DNA of 64,000 nucleotides from Olivibacter domesticus (GTDB lineage Bacteria > Bacteroidota > Bacteroidia > Sphingobacteriales > Sphingobacteriaceae), in the NCBI RefSeq assembly GCF_900109575.1, contig NZ_FOAF01000001.1, forward strand, positions 248,001-312,000, read 5' to 3'. The notes beneath the pieces are model-generated. The model saw only the letters and a list, made by a program, of their open reading frames with translations, searched no databases and was not told the origin of the DNA. Below, one piece after another: positions 1 through 8,902 of the stretch (positions are counted from its first letter, which is position 1; the number at the start of each line of letters is the position of its first letter). A program made the position numbers and the translations under genes.

Positions 1-2
1 GA

Positions 3-260
3 CCAGGAGAGCTGCATCGCACTTTGCCCAATGCTTCACGCAGACTTTTAGATGATCAGCTGGCGCAACTGGTGGCGCATGGGATGCTCGTCAAGAAGGT
101 GTTTGATGTGAAACCGTTTAAAGTGGAATATGCGCTGACTCCTTTGGGACAAACCTTGATTCCTGTGATCGAAAATACGGCTAGATGGGGTGAATCATAT
201 CGTAGTGAATTGGAAGAAAAAATACAGAAAAATCCCAGTTTTAGGGGAGAAAGAAGTTAA
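3..260 (+). CDS. HxlR-family transcriptional regulator (5' truncated)
   Basis: C-terminal part of a winged-helix HxlR regulator; the frame is open to the left edge of the window, so the start is missing. The visible 85 residues run from a segment reading PGELHRTLPNASRRLLDDQL through a beta-wing region (KPFKVEYALTPLG) to the WGESYR helix, all of which match the usual HxlR layout of recognition helix, wing and dimer helix. HxlR proteins are about 100-120 aa, so only some 20-30 residues are lost. The inducer and target genes cannot be told because the upstream neighbour is outside the window. Confidence 0.9.
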   Translation, partial: PGELHRTLPNASRRLLDDQLAQLVAHGMLVKKVFDVKPFKVEYALTPLGQTLIPVIENTARWGESYRSELEEKIQKNPSFRGERS

Positions 261-269
261 GAAAGTAAA

Positions 270-286
270 AAAGCTGTAACAGCTTT
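270..286 (+). terminator. Hairpin after the HxlR gene
   Basis: Seven base-pair stem (AAAGCTG / CAGCTTT) with a 3-nt loop, starting 10 nt after the hxlR stop codon. It is not followed by a clean T-run, so a role as terminator is inferred from its place only. Confidence 0.4.
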
Positions 287-405
287 CAAGCCTTTAATCA
301 TCCCAATAGTCTTCATCATTTATCATCCTTTTCGTGACGTTGTGCAGCTTGCAGCAAAACTTCTTTCTTTTCGTATTTGTTTAAAATAAATTTGAAGATG
401 TGTTA

Positions 406-427
406 CCGTAAAAATGTAGCTTTACGG
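406..427 (+). other. Small hairpin upstream of the lipoprotein gene
   Basis: Perfect 7-bp stem (CCGTAAA / TTTACGG) with an 8-nt loop, flanked by two direct copies of GTTACC (402-407 and 428-433). A TAnnTTTG-type -7 box (TAAATTTG) lies at 387-394, so the hairpin would fall in the 5' leader of the gene starting at 496. I found no -33 box at the right spacing. Function unknown. Confidence 0.3.
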
Positions 428-495
428 GTTACCTTAAAAGCAAGAAAAGGACATCTTTTAAAAGATAATTTATAATGAGGAAATGTAAAGAATTT

Positions 496-1014
496 ATGAA
501 GATAAAACTAATCGTTGCTATTTCTGTCCTGATGATATTCGCATCCTGTACATCACAACGGGCGGTTGATTTAAGGGATGAAATTACGGCCAATGACGAA
601 CAGCTGAAAAATATCATGGTCAGCAAAGGGAGTGCAGAAGAAGAAAAATTGAATTGTTTGATAAATAAGGATTTTGAGGGGGCATTAGGGGCGATTGATA
701 AACAGGAACAGCAATTTGACTCCTTGATAAAAAAGACTGCAGCCTTTTCAGTAGAAGGGGTGAAAGGGGGAGATTCGTTAAAGGTAGCGGCCATTAATTA
801 TTACCAAGCGCTAAAGATTTTACATATGGCCGACCGTGAGGAAATTGCTCAACAAGTAATCACCTATAACGATGATACCGCAATGGTCAGGAGAGCGCAG
901 GACAAAATGCTGGAGTTATCAAAGCAAAAACAGACTTTATTCCAGCAAGTATATGACAAAGACGAAAAAATGCAAACGGCACTCGGTCGTTTCGATAAGG
1001 AAAATGGTTTGTAA
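496..1014 (+). CDS. Small lipoprotein of unknown function
   Basis: A 172-residue protein beginning MKIKLIVAISVLMIFASC, a lipoprotein signal with Cys at the cleavage site, so it should be anchored in the envelope facing the periplasm. After the signal the protein is strongly charged, rich in Lys, Glu, Gln and Asp, and looks largely alpha-helical or coiled-coil. I chose the second Met (496) rather than the ATG at 475 because the signal peptide then starts normally. No enzyme motif is visible. It stands alone between the HxlR fragment and the convergent UvrA-like gene. I do not recognise a named family. Confidence 0.7.
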   Translation: MKIKLIVAISVLMIFASCTSQRAVDLRDEITANDEQLKNIMVSKGSAEEEKLNCLINKDFEGALGAIDKQEQQFDSLIKKTAAFSVEGVKGGDSLKVAAINYYQALKILHMADREEIAQQVITYNDDTAMVRRAQDKMLELSKQKQTLFQQVYDKDEKMQTALGRFDKENGL

Positions 1015-1142
1015 AGGCATAACGAAGTCTGTGCAGCTTGATATTTGCTTCGGTTTATTCATTATTGCCTGTTCAAAAGGTATTCATCAGCTCGGCGCAG
1101 AACGCCCCGGTTGGATCCAAGCGAAAGCGACAATAAAATACT

Positions 1143-3395
1143 TTAAACCGTTAAATACTGACTTAAATACCTTGCTGTTGCAGCAGTTTTATTTTTCAGT
1201 AGTTCCTGCACGGTTCCTTCAAACACAATTTCACCACCGTATTTTCCGGCTCCAGGCCCTATATCAATGATCCAGTCTGCTTGGGCAATAATGTCGAGGT
1301 TATGCTCAATTACAATAAGTGTATTGTGTTGATCAACCAGACGGTTCAGAAATGTTAGTAATTTTTGGGTATCGCTAGGATGTAAACCCGTGCTGGGTTC
1401 ATCCAAAATGAGGATATGGCCGGAACCACCTAACTCTTTGGTTAATTTCAACCGTTGTCTTTCTCCACCAGAGAACGTATCCAGCCGTTGACCAAGTGTA
1501 AGGTATTCCAATCCCAACTGGATTAACAGGTCAAAAGCTCTTGAAAACAGTACTTCCGGAAAAAATGAAATGGCTTCGGTGATGGTCAGCTTCATGATGT
1601 CTGCAATGGTAAGCTTATGGTAGGTATATTGTAAAACGCTGGGATCATACCCTGAGCCGTCACATACTTCACAGGGCTGTTCTATGTCGTCTATAAAAGC
1701 AAGATCAAGCTTTTCTACTCCTAAACCTTTGCAATTCTTGCAGGCGCCTTCACTGTTCCTGCTAAACAGTTTTTCTGATACCTCATTTGCTTCCGCGAAA
1801 AGCTTTCTAACGGTATCTGATAAGTGAAGATAGGTTAATACATTCGATCTCACGCTGCTTACAAACGCGGATTGATCGATGATGGTAGCTTGGGGATAAA
1901 AATTGGGAAGCACGCCGTGGATCAAGGTGCTTTTTCCGGATCCTGCTACACCTGTAACAACTGTGAACACACCTTCTGGTATGCGCACAGAGATGTTTTT
2001 TAAATTATTTTTGACAGCGTTTTTAACTTCCAGGTACCCCCTAGCGGAGCGTGGATTTTTATTGAAAGAAGGATGCTGTGCAAAATACCCACCTGTTTTC
2101 CCTTGCGATTGTTTGAGACCAGAAAAGCTACCTTGGTAGATGATTTCTCCACCGTTGCGGCCTGATCCCGGGCCCATATCCACTACCCAGTCGGCTATTT
2201 TGATCAAATCGGGGTCGTGTTCTACGATCAGAACGGTGTTTCCTTTGTCTTTTATCCGATGGATAATTGAAGCGATGTGCTGCACATCTTTCGGGTGCAA
2301 ACCAATACTGGGCTCATCAAAGATATAAAGCAAATCAACCAAGCTGCTTCCGAGATATTTTACCATTTTAATTCGCTGCGACTCGCCACCTGATAAGGTA
2401 TCTGTTCGCCTGTCTAACGTTAAATATTGTAAACCGATATCGCGGATGTTCTGCAGTTTTTTTGATATTTCTTGAAGAATGACGGCATAGGGTTCGGATG
2501 GTAGACCATCAATAAAAGACAATAACTCATCAATAGCTAATGCGGTACAGTCTGCTATGTTTTTTCCTTCTATTTTGCAGGAGAGTACCTTATCGTTCAG
2601 TCGTTGCCCTTTACATGAAGGGCAGGTTTGCGTGGTGACCACTTGCTTTAGGGCGTTTTTGCGTGTCTTATATTCCTTCGCATCTTTTCGTAAAAAGGCT
2701 TGCTCAATGCGCGGAATCACACCTTCATATTTTACCGTCTTGCCCCAATTTTTATCGGGGTGGGGTGGTTTATGCTCGGAAGCATAAAGTAAGGTGTTCC
2801 ACTCGTCTTTGGTATAGTCTTTCAGCTTTTTATCGTTGTCAAAATAACCGGCATGTACATAACGCGTCCAGCGCCAGCCACCGGGCTGAAAGGTCGGAAA
2901 CAAAATGGCGCCTTCGTTCAAGGATCGTTCTTTGTCGAAGAGCGCGTCGATATTGATGGTCTGGACAAAACCTAGTCCTTCACATTGTGGGCACATCCCT
3001 TGCGGATTATTAAAAGAAAAAACATTGGAATAGCCTACAAAGGGCTCGCCCATCCGTGAGAAAAGCAGCCGCAATGGAGCATATACGTCTGTTGCTGTGC
3101 CAACTGTAGAGCGAGCATTGCCCCCTAATCTTTTTTGATTGATAATGACCGGTACATTAAGGTTTTCGATCTGGTCTACGTCTGCAATACCGTAATGTTG
3201 TAGGCGGTTTCGGATAAAACTGTTCTGTGTTTCATTGATCTGCCGCTGTGCTTCGGCACCTATTGTTTCAAATACTAAAGACGATTTGCCTGAACCGGAT
3301 ACACCTGTAAAAACAGTGATGCTTTTTTTGGGGATCTCGAGCGAAATATTTTTAAGGTTGTTCTGCCGCGCATGAATGATATTGATAGAAGACAT
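1143..3395 (-). CDS. Class II UvrA-like ATPase (excinuclease A paralogue lacking the UvrB-binding domain)
   Basis: A 750-residue ABC ATPase of the UvrA group. It has two Walker A motifs (GVSGSGKSS at 31-39 and GVAGSGKST at 482-490), two signature motifs (LSGGE at 334-338 and FSGGE near 665), and zinc-finger CxxC pairs at 135/138, 258/261 and later in the second half (CKNC, CEVC). Canonical UvrA is about 940 aa; here the STVGT segment (96-100) runs almost directly into FSFNNPQGMCPQC, so the UvrB-binding and insertion domains are missing. Class II proteins such as Deinococcus UvrA2 and Streptomyces DrrC have this form and are tied to tolerance of DNA-binding drugs rather than core repair. It is divergent from a marR gene with a shared palindrome between them, which supports a drug-response role. 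Confidence 0.9.
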   Translation of the reverse strand: MSSINIIHARQNNLKNISLEIPKKSITVFTGVSGSGKSSLVFETIGAEAQRQINETQNSFIRNRLQHYGIADVDQIENLNVPVIINQKRLGGNARSTVGTATDVYAPLRLLFSRMGEPFVGYSNVFSFNNPQGMCPQCEGLGFVQTINIDALFDKERSLNEGAILFPTFQPGGWRWTRYVHAGYFDNDKKLKDYTKDEWNTLLYASEHKPPHPDKNWGKTVKYEGVIPRIEQAFLRKDAKEYKTRKNALKQVVTTQTCPSCKGQRLNDKVLSCKIEGKNIADCTALAIDELLSFIDGLPSEPYAVILQEISKKLQNIRDIGLQYLTLDRRTDTLSGGESQRIKMVKYLGSSLVDLLYIFDEPSIGLHPKDVQHIASIIHRIKDKGNTVLIVEHDPDLIKIADWVVDMGPGSGRNGGEIIYQGSFSGLKQSQGKTGGYFAQHPSFNKNPRSARGYLEVKNAVKNNLKNISVRIPEGVFTVVTGVAGSGKSTLIHGVLPNFYPQATIIDQSAFVSSVRSNVLTYLHLSDTVRKLFAEANEVSEKLFSRNSEGACKNCKGLGVEKLDLAFIDDIEQPCEVCDGSGYDPSVLQYTYHKLTIADIMKLTITEAISFFPEVLFSRAFDLLIQLGLEYLTLGQRLDTFSGGERQRLKLTKELGGSGHILILDEPSTGLHPSDTQKLLTFLNRLVDQHNTLIVIEHNLDIIAQADWIIDIGPGAGKYGGEIVFEGTVQELLKNKTAATARYLSQYLTV

Positions 3396-3412
3396 GTTTT
3401 TTATTAACTTTG
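3381..3412 (+). promoter_or_regulatory. marR promoter (Bacteroidota type)
   Basis: A -7 box TAACTTTG (3405-3412) is preceded after exactly 20 nt by ATTG (3381-3384), close to the TTTG -33 consensus. The predicted start would lie about 28 nt before the marR ATG. The -7 box is inside the palindrome at 3403-3433. Confidence 0.55.
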
Positions 3413-3433
3413 TTAATAGTTAACTAAGTTAAT
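3403..3433. promoter_or_regulatory. Probable MarR operator (31-bp imperfect palindrome)
   Basis: The 51-bp space between the divergent uvrA-like and marR genes holds a 31-bp sequence that is symmetric at 26 positions, built of repeated GTTAA / TTAAC half-sites. It covers the -7 box of marR and would also block the start region of the opposing gene. Autoregulation by MarR with co-repression of the ATPase is the simple reading. Confidence 0.65.
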
Positions 3434-3446
3434 CAATTTTTGTTTT

Positions 3447-3878
3447 ATGACAAAAGCACAAAAAGGGTTTTTTGAGGTTTTTACAGATTTCCAGTGTTAT
3501 ATATTGGCCAATATGAACAAAGGTGAGGTTAATGGTGTCACTGCAACGCACTATAACTTGGTGGAGTATATATACCGAAGAGGGAAGACAACAGGAAAGA
3601 AACTGGCGACTGATTTTGGTATCAGTGCACCGGCGATATCCCGACAGGTACGGTTTTTATTGGAAAATGATTTGCTGTCTCAGGAGCAGAGTGATGAAGA
3701 CCGGCGGGTTTTTTACCTGAAGGCAACCGATAAAGGGAAACTGCTAATAGATACTTCTGAGAGCTTTCGCGAACAGGTTACCAAACAGGCAAGTGCTATA
3801 CTTACTAAAAAGGAATTGGAAGATTTAGCTAGTTTATTGGGTAAAGTACTGACTAAAATTAAGGTACATGTCATGTAG
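3447..3878 (+). CDS. MarR-family transcriptional regulator
   Basis: A 143-residue winged-helix repressor. Residues about 30-100 hold the MarR core: a helix-turn-helix (GKKLATDFGISAPAISRQV) followed by the wing with the typical basic DEDRR motif. Such proteins bind palindromes as dimers and release DNA on binding phenolics, antibiotics or oxidants. The gene is divergent from the class II UvrA-like ATPase with an operator-like palindrome between them, and an AraC-type gene follows after only 6 nt, so the two regulators are probably co-transcribed. The ligand cannot be predicted from sequence. Confidence 0.92.
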   Translation: MTKAQKGFFEVFTDFQCYILANMNKGEVNGVTATHYNLVEYIYRRGKTTGKKLATDFGISAPAISRQVRFLLENDLLSQEQSDEDRRVFYLKATDKGKLLIDTSESFREQVTKQASAILTKKELEDLASLLGKVLTKIKVHVM

Positions 3879-3884
3879 TAGTCT

Positions 3885-4619
3885 ATGGAGTATAAAGAGA
3901 TAAAACCTCATATAACATTAGTACCCTATATTCATTCTTTTTGGGAACTTAAAGGGGATGAAAACGATGGACAATGGGAACGGATCTTTCCTGATGGATG
4001 CCCGGGCTTAGTTATTAATTTGGGTGAAACTTGTTTAACGGACAATGGTTCGGTTGCGATGGATTTCGGACAAACGTTTGTGGTAGGTGCGATGACTTCG
4101 TTTAAAGACAGCTTCGTTAATGCCAACACCCATTTGGTAGGTGTGTGTCTGAAACCGGCAGCTTTTTCCAACTTTTACAGTTATGCACCGCAAAATGAAT
4201 TGATAAATAGCACCATTGCCTTTGATAAAAGGCTATCATTTGACATCGAAAAAATCAGTAAAGACACATTTGCTTATCTCAACAAATTCTTTTCGGACAG
4301 AATTAGAGATACTTACGGACAATTATATGCAGTTTTAGAAGATATTCATCATGCATATGGCCAGTTAAGTGTCTACGAAATTGCCAAAAGGAATTGTACG
4401 ACGGTAAGGCAATTAGAGCGGCATTTTAAAACTCAAATTGGTGTTACACCCAAAGAATATTCAAATATCATCCGTTTTCAGCGCGCTTTATCTTTAATTA
4501 AAAATACTGGTGGGAGTAGAAGTCTGTTGGATATTGCTTTTGAATCTGGTTTTTATGACCATGCACACCTTGCTAATGAAATCAAGAGAAACACCGGACT
4601 TACGCCTTCGGAACTTTAG
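3885..4619 (+). CDS. AraC-family regulator with DUF6597-type N-terminal domain
   Basis: A 244-residue regulator. The N-terminal 110 residues (FWELKGDENDG, IFPDGCPGLVINLG) match the cupin-like DUF6597 sensor domain common in Bacteroidota AraC proteins. The C-terminal 95 residues carry two helix-turn-helix units (LSVYEIAKRNCTTVRQLERH and LLDIAFESGFYDHAHLANEI) ending in the LTPSEL motif. It starts 6 nt after marR and likely shares its transcript. Its target may be the next gene, the DHFR-like reductase, or the UvrA-like ATPase; this is inference. Confidence 0.9.
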   Translation: MEYKEIKPHITLVPYIHSFWELKGDENDGQWERIFPDGCPGLVINLGETCLTDNGSVAMDFGQTFVVGAMTSFKDSFVNANTHLVGVCLKPAAFSNFYSYAPQNELINSTIAFDKRLSFDIEKISKDTFAYLNKFFSDRIRDTYGQLYAVLEDIHHAYGQLSVYEIAKRNCTTVRQLERHFKTQIGVTPKEYSNIIRFQRALSLIKNTGGSRSLLDIAFESGFYDHAHLANEIKRNTGLTPSEL

Positions 4620-4886
4620 ACAGGCTCTTAATTTTGTCGCATTTTTCCAAAGTATAAACGACGCATAGCTTTAATTTTGCAAGAAATATAAAACAATGAA
4701 ACCATCATGATTTGCCAATCACACAGTGAAATGAACTAAGCGTAGCGCTCTCTTGAACGCCGCTGAAAAACATACAAAAAGTGAAAAATAAATCATGATA
4801 GCTTCATCGCCTTAAAAAAAACAAACCGAGTGTAACGAGCTCATTTATGCCAATGAGAAACTTCACTCATAAATAATTATATACGG

Positions 4887-5444
4887 ATGAAAAAAATAAT
4901 TTTAAATCTTGCTGTTACGCTAGACGGCTTTATCGAAGGACCAAATGGAGAAATTGATTGGTGTATAATGGATGATGATATGGATTTTGATGCTTTTATA
5001 GCAAGCATTGACACCATATTCTACGGAAGGATAAGCTATGATGCCTGGGGAAACTTCCAACCGGAGGAAAATACGAGTGCAGCAGAAAAATCGATGTGGC
5101 AAGGGATACACGCTAAAAATAAATTTGTCTTTTCCAGCCAGAAAAGACAAGATGATAATGCTAGGTTCATAACGGCTGATATAGCCAAAGAAGTGGCTGC
5201 AATAAAGAATCAAGATGGTCAGGATATTTGGTTATATGGAGGAGCCAAGCTCATAAAGACCTTTATAAATTTGGGGCTTATTGATATATATAAAATGTCT
5301 GTTCATCCAATTGTTTTAGGAAGTGGGAAGCCTTTGTTCGAAGATTTAAAAGAACGAATTGGATTAACATTAATAGGCAGTAAAGTTTTTAAGTCGGGAG
5401 TTGTAGAGCTTACTTACGAAGCTGAAAAGACAACTGGACGTTAA
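4887..5444 (+). CDS. Dihydrofolate reductase family protein (RibD C-terminal-like)
   Basis: A 185-residue protein of the DHFR / RibD-C fold, starting MKKIILNLAVTLDGFIEGPNGEIDW, the standard opening of this group, and holding the NADPH-binding segment WLYGGAKLIKTFINLGLIDI and HPIVLGSGKPLF. Members are NADPH-dependent reductases of unknown natural substrate; most are not the folate-pathway enzyme. It lies 267 nt after the AraC regulator and converges on the glycosidase gene with a 23-nt gap. The space before it holds two TAATTTTG boxes (4629-4636 and 4672-4679) but no matching -33 boxes. Confidence 0.88.
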   Translation: MKKIILNLAVTLDGFIEGPNGEIDWCIMDDDMDFDAFIASIDTIFYGRISYDAWGNFQPEENTSAAEKSMWQGIHAKNKFVFSSQKRQDDNARFITADIAKEVAAIKNQDGQDIWLYGGAKLIKTFINLGLIDIYKMSVHPIVLGSGKPLFEDLKERIGLTLIGSKVFKSGVVELTYEAEKTTGR

Positions 5445-5467
5445 AAAACCTATGAGGGCCCAGCGCG

Positions 5468-7603
5468 CTATTTTCTTATTACAACTGCTTCATAATCCGA
5501 TAGCTTTGGTACCGTGAAGCGCACGCTGCCGTCTTTCCAGGAGAAATCAAGGGGCTGATTCTCTTTTAATAAGTGTAGTTCGCTTGGTTCTTCGGGTAAA
5601 GGGCATTCAACAGTAATATTGTGCAAATCGTTCGCTTTAAAATAGGTATTCCCACTGAAGCCTGTTAGATTGATAAGGTGGAGGATATGCCCCTTTGCTT
5701 GAAAATTGACAGAACGATTTGCTGTATCATTGAGCGCATATTGTTTCAATATCAGTTCTACCCGTTCGGGGGCATCTGTTCTTAATAGATCTTGGGCTTC
5801 AGGGTAAATTGCCGATAGGGTGTTCAGAAACAGTTCTTTGTGTTGCTCATAACCTTTCAAATAATAAAGACGCCCAATAGCTGGGGTCAAGAGAGCATGT
5901 TTATTTTTCCCGGTGTTGTTGATGGCCATTCCCTGATAACCTGTGGGTTCATGCCCGCCCACAATTTCAGGCGGACCGGGCCTGCCTTTGCTGAGTAGGG
6001 GTAGGTAGCTGCTCACCGAAGGCTTGAAGGTATAAAGGCCCATTGGATAGGCTAAAAAGATCATTTGCTGACCTTCCAGTGTTCGAAAAACGGTGGTATC
6101 ATTAACCTGCAGGTAATTTCCGGCAGCGTCATGATTTTCGGCTATGACAGATGCACCAAACTGCGTCTCCAGAAAGGAAGGATGTTGGGTAAAAGCAGAA
6201 CTGGTAGCTAATAATCGAGTGCCGTTTTTCGCAGCTGCGGATAAGGCTTTTAAATCTAGGCTATCAAAGGAAGGGGTACCGGGAATGATGATGACCTCAT
6301 ACCGGCCAAGTCGTTCCTCTTGTGTATGTGGGCGACGGTACTCCATCACATCAAAAGGAATATGGGCTTCTTTCAACATCAGCTGAATGCCTCTGTATTC
6401 TTCTCCTTCCATGCCATGAGCCCACAGTCCGGGTGAAAGTACCAGCACCTTGGCAATCGACTGATAATTTCCATAATAGGCTTCATGCTTTTTGTGGAAC
6501 TGGTAAACATCACGAATGACCTGGAAGTTTCGGGAGTCTGCATTATGATTAAATTCACCCATCATACTTATATCTAATCCGGAACCATTGGCTATATTCT
6601 CATATAGCCTGATGCGGACCTCTTCGGGCCCTACACTGTTGAAGCGCGATTGAAAGGAAACCTGTTGAATAGACCCATTGCTGATAATATGCGAAGGGTA
6701 GGAGCCCATGGCATTACTCACATTATCAGACGCATTGTAAGGCCAATAGGGTAAACTGGTGTTGCTCTGCGATTCATGTCGGATAATGTCAACATATTGA
6801 TCAGTATAGGTGCAAATGGCGATCGCTGGATTTTTCGTTTTGACCAGTTTATGTAATTTCCCTGCCCACTCGTCTAAAGTCATCTGCTTAAATGCTTGAT
6901 ATTTATTAAATACTGGATCTTTGGTGTCTTCCTTTTCGGGTAAAGCCATACCGTCACTGAAGGATTTAAAACGTTTTTGGTCGTAGGGATTGTGATCTAT
7001 GCCATAGTATTTTCCAATATAAGCATTGTTGGTTTGGTAGCCCGGCATATTCAGGAAGATGCCATCGATAGGGTAGCGATCCATGATTTCGCTGACGATT
7101 TCAAATGACTTTTCTTGCACATAGGGTGCATTGATAGATACTACATAGATATCATCGTTGAACATCCGTTCGCCCTTGGCGGATAGGTAACACCACTCTG
7201 GATGTTGTTCAAAAATGGTTTTGTGCAGGCGACTGAAATCTACCCGTACAATGACGCGTATGCCTTGTGCATGACACCGCTGTATGATCTCGCCCAACAT
7301 CGCATCTGCTGCGTAGGGGTTTCGGTAATGATAGGGAAGGGATGTAGGGTAAAAGGCCATGATCCCACCGGCATTGATGATCAGCGTGTTGGCTGATGCT
7401 GCTACCAATTGTTCCACAAAAGCCTTCGGCTCGATATGTTCGGCGGTGAAGGCGGGAAGGTTGGTCTGAATGACGCGCAGATTATTGTGTTTCCACCATG
7501 CCGGGTCTTCGGTCTGACCTGAGGCATGATAAGGGTTCAGAAATACTAGTAAAAGAAAGATAAAATTGTATGGTTTGCTTAACGTGTCTATAACTGCTCT
7601 CAT
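5468..7603 (-). CDS. Secreted glycoside-hydrolase-like protein (GHL6 domain plus beta-galactosidase trimerisation-like domain)
   Basis: A 711-residue exported protein with an N-terminal hydrophobic signal ending near HASGQ. Residues about 40-380 form a TIM-barrel-like region (LVAASANTLIINAGG, GIRVIVRVDFSRLH, PIDGIFLNMPGYQ) resembling the hypothetical glycosyl hydrolase 6 family, which sits near GH29/GH42 by fold. Residues about 400-600 look like the Rossmann-like trimerisation domain of GH42 (KVLVLSPGLWAHG, YEVIIIPGTPSF). A short beta-sandwich ends the protein. The catalytic residues and substrate are unproven. It is divergent from an SGNH esterase, so the pair may trim a decorated polysaccharide or glycoside together. 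Confidence 0.75.
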   Translation of the reverse strand: MRAVIDTLSKPYNFIFLLLVFLNPYHASGQTEDPAWWKHNNLRVIQTNLPAFTAEHIEPKAFVEQLVAASANTLIINAGGIMAFYPTSLPYHYRNPYAADAMLGEIIQRCHAQGIRVIVRVDFSRLHKTIFEQHPEWCYLSAKGERMFNDDIYVVSINAPYVQEKSFEIVSEIMDRYPIDGIFLNMPGYQTNNAYIGKYYGIDHNPYDQKRFKSFSDGMALPEKEDTKDPVFNKYQAFKQMTLDEWAGKLHKLVKTKNPAIAICTYTDQYVDIIRHESQSNTSLPYWPYNASDNVSNAMGSYPSHIISNGSIQQVSFQSRFNSVGPEEVRIRLYENIANGSGLDISMMGEFNHNADSRNFQVIRDVYQFHKKHEAYYGNYQSIAKVLVLSPGLWAHGMEGEEYRGIQLMLKEAHIPFDVMEYRRPHTQEERLGRYEVIIIPGTPSFDSLDLKALSAAAKNGTRLLATSSAFTQHPSFLETQFGASVIAENHDAAGNYLQVNDTTVFRTLEGQQMIFLAYPMGLYTFKPSVSSYLPLLSKGRPGPPEIVGGHEPTGYQGMAINNTGKNKHALLTPAIGRLYYLKGYEQHKELFLNTLSAIYPEAQDLLRTDAPERVELILKQYALNDTANRSVNFQAKGHILHLINLTGFSGNTYFKANDLHNITVECPLPEEPSELHLLKENQPLDFSWKDGSVRFTVPKLSDYEAVVIRK

Positions 7604-7861
7604 AATGTTGGTTTACAGGCCTAATATAATAAAAACCTGTTTTTTGGATTTAGATTTATTGCTAGATCGTTAAAGATAATAAATTTGAAAGTCTTCATAC
7701 AGGTAATTTGCAATCTTGATACGAAATGCTAAACTTAGCGGCATAAATCTAACACTTTGCAAGGCACTTAAGGATAATGTAAAGGAATCTTTTAATGAGA
7801 TTGTGGGATGAGACTAAAGAGCTCTGCAAGGGGTATACATTGAACATATATATAAATAAGC

Positions 7862-8827
7862 GTGAAATTGAATAGATTATTTGCTAGAAAGCTGATTATT
7901 TTTAGTTGCTTATGGATCGCTACGGGGCAAATCTCGATCGCACAGACAGCATCAGACAGTTATCCCTTAACAAAGGCCAAACGGATTCTTTTTTTAGGTA
8001 ATAGTATCACGTATGCAGGTGATTATGTGTCTTTGTTTGAGCGTTTTTATATCAGCCATTATCCCAAGCCCTGGGCAGAGGTGATCAATGTGGGCCTGCC
8101 GAGCGAAACGGTATCAGGATTAAGCGAGCCAAATCATGCGGATGGTGCTTTTCCTCGACCTTGGCTCTTCACGCGTTTGGCTAATGTATTAAAGAAAACG
8201 AAAGCGGATGTTGTATTTGCTTGTTATGGTATGAATGATGGTATTTACCTGCCTTTTGATCAAGCACGATTTGAGGCCTTTCAGAAAGGAATAGAACGTT
8301 TAAGAAAAATGCTGGAAGAAGCTGGTATAAAGCGTATTATCTTCCTAACACCTCCTGTTCATGATGATCCAAAAAAAGGAGTCGACGGATATAATCTTGT
8401 TTTGGATCGATACGCCCAATGGTTACTGGACCAGCGCGGGAAACGTGGATGGGAAGTGATTGATATACATTTTCCCATGCGTAGCTTTTTATTGGAGAAG
8501 CGCAAATCGGACCCGTCATTTCGTTTGGCAGCAGATGGCGTGCATCCCGGCGAAGAGGGGCATTGGTTAATGGCACGGGAGCTGATGAGCTACCTTGACC
8601 CTAATTTTGATAAGTCGATGACCTTAGATACCTATCTCAACAGCATGCCTTCGGGCGCTAAATTATATGAGCTGGTCCGCAAAAGGCAGGCTATTATGAA
8701 AGACGCATGGCTCACCTACACGGGCCACAACAGACCTGGCATGGCCGTGGGACTTCCTATGGAGCAGGCGAGTAAGAAATATGAACAGATGGAAAGACAG
8801 ATAGAGCAAGCAATTTCGTCCTTTTGA
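7862..8827 (+). CDS. Secreted SGNH/GDSL hydrolase (probable carbohydrate esterase)
   Basis: A 321-residue exported esterase. The signal peptide covers about residues 1-28 (FSCLWIATGQISIAQ). All four SGNH blocks are present: FLGNSIT with catalytic Ser48, the Gly block NVGLPSETVSG (77-87), GMND with Asn125, and DGVHP with Asp225 and His228. Proteins of this type deacetylate xylan, pectin or other sugars, or cleave sialic acid esters. The start is GTG at 7862, chosen because it gives a complete signal peptide; no ATG fits. It is divergent from the GHL6-type glycosidase, with 258 nt of shared upstream sequence in which I found no clear promoter pair. Confidence 0.9.
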   Translation: MKLNRLFARKLIIFSCLWIATGQISIAQTASDSYPLTKAKRILFLGNSITYAGDYVSLFERFYISHYPKPWAEVINVGLPSETVSGLSEPNHADGAFPRPWLFTRLANVLKKTKADVVFACYGMNDGIYLPFDQARFEAFQKGIERLRKMLEEAGIKRIIFLTPPVHDDPKKGVDGYNLVLDRYAQWLLDQRGKRGWEVIDIHFPMRSFLLEKRKSDPSFRLAADGVHPGEEGHWLMARELMSYLDPNFDKSMTLDTYLNSMPSGAKLYELVRKRQAIMKDAWLTYTGHNRPGMAVGLPMEQASKKYEQMERQIEQAISSF

Positions 8828-8902
8828 CTTCAACAATGTGCCTTTTGACTACATATCTTTTCTGATGATGCCTGAACTTTGCTGAAACAAAATAACAGCA
8901 AA

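Noticed and set aside
429-794. Minus-strand frame opposite the small lipoprotein
   Set aside because: The plus-strand frame has a clear lipoprotein signal; the minus frame is Ser/Cys-rich without recognisable domains.
872-1270. Plus-strand frame running from the lipoprotein gene into the uvrA-like gene
   Set aside because: Overlaps two better genes in other frames and has random composition.
4620-4886. Possible remnant gene between the AraC gene and the DHFR-like gene
   Set aside because: The ATG-initiated frames end after a few codons and no decayed family could be recognised.
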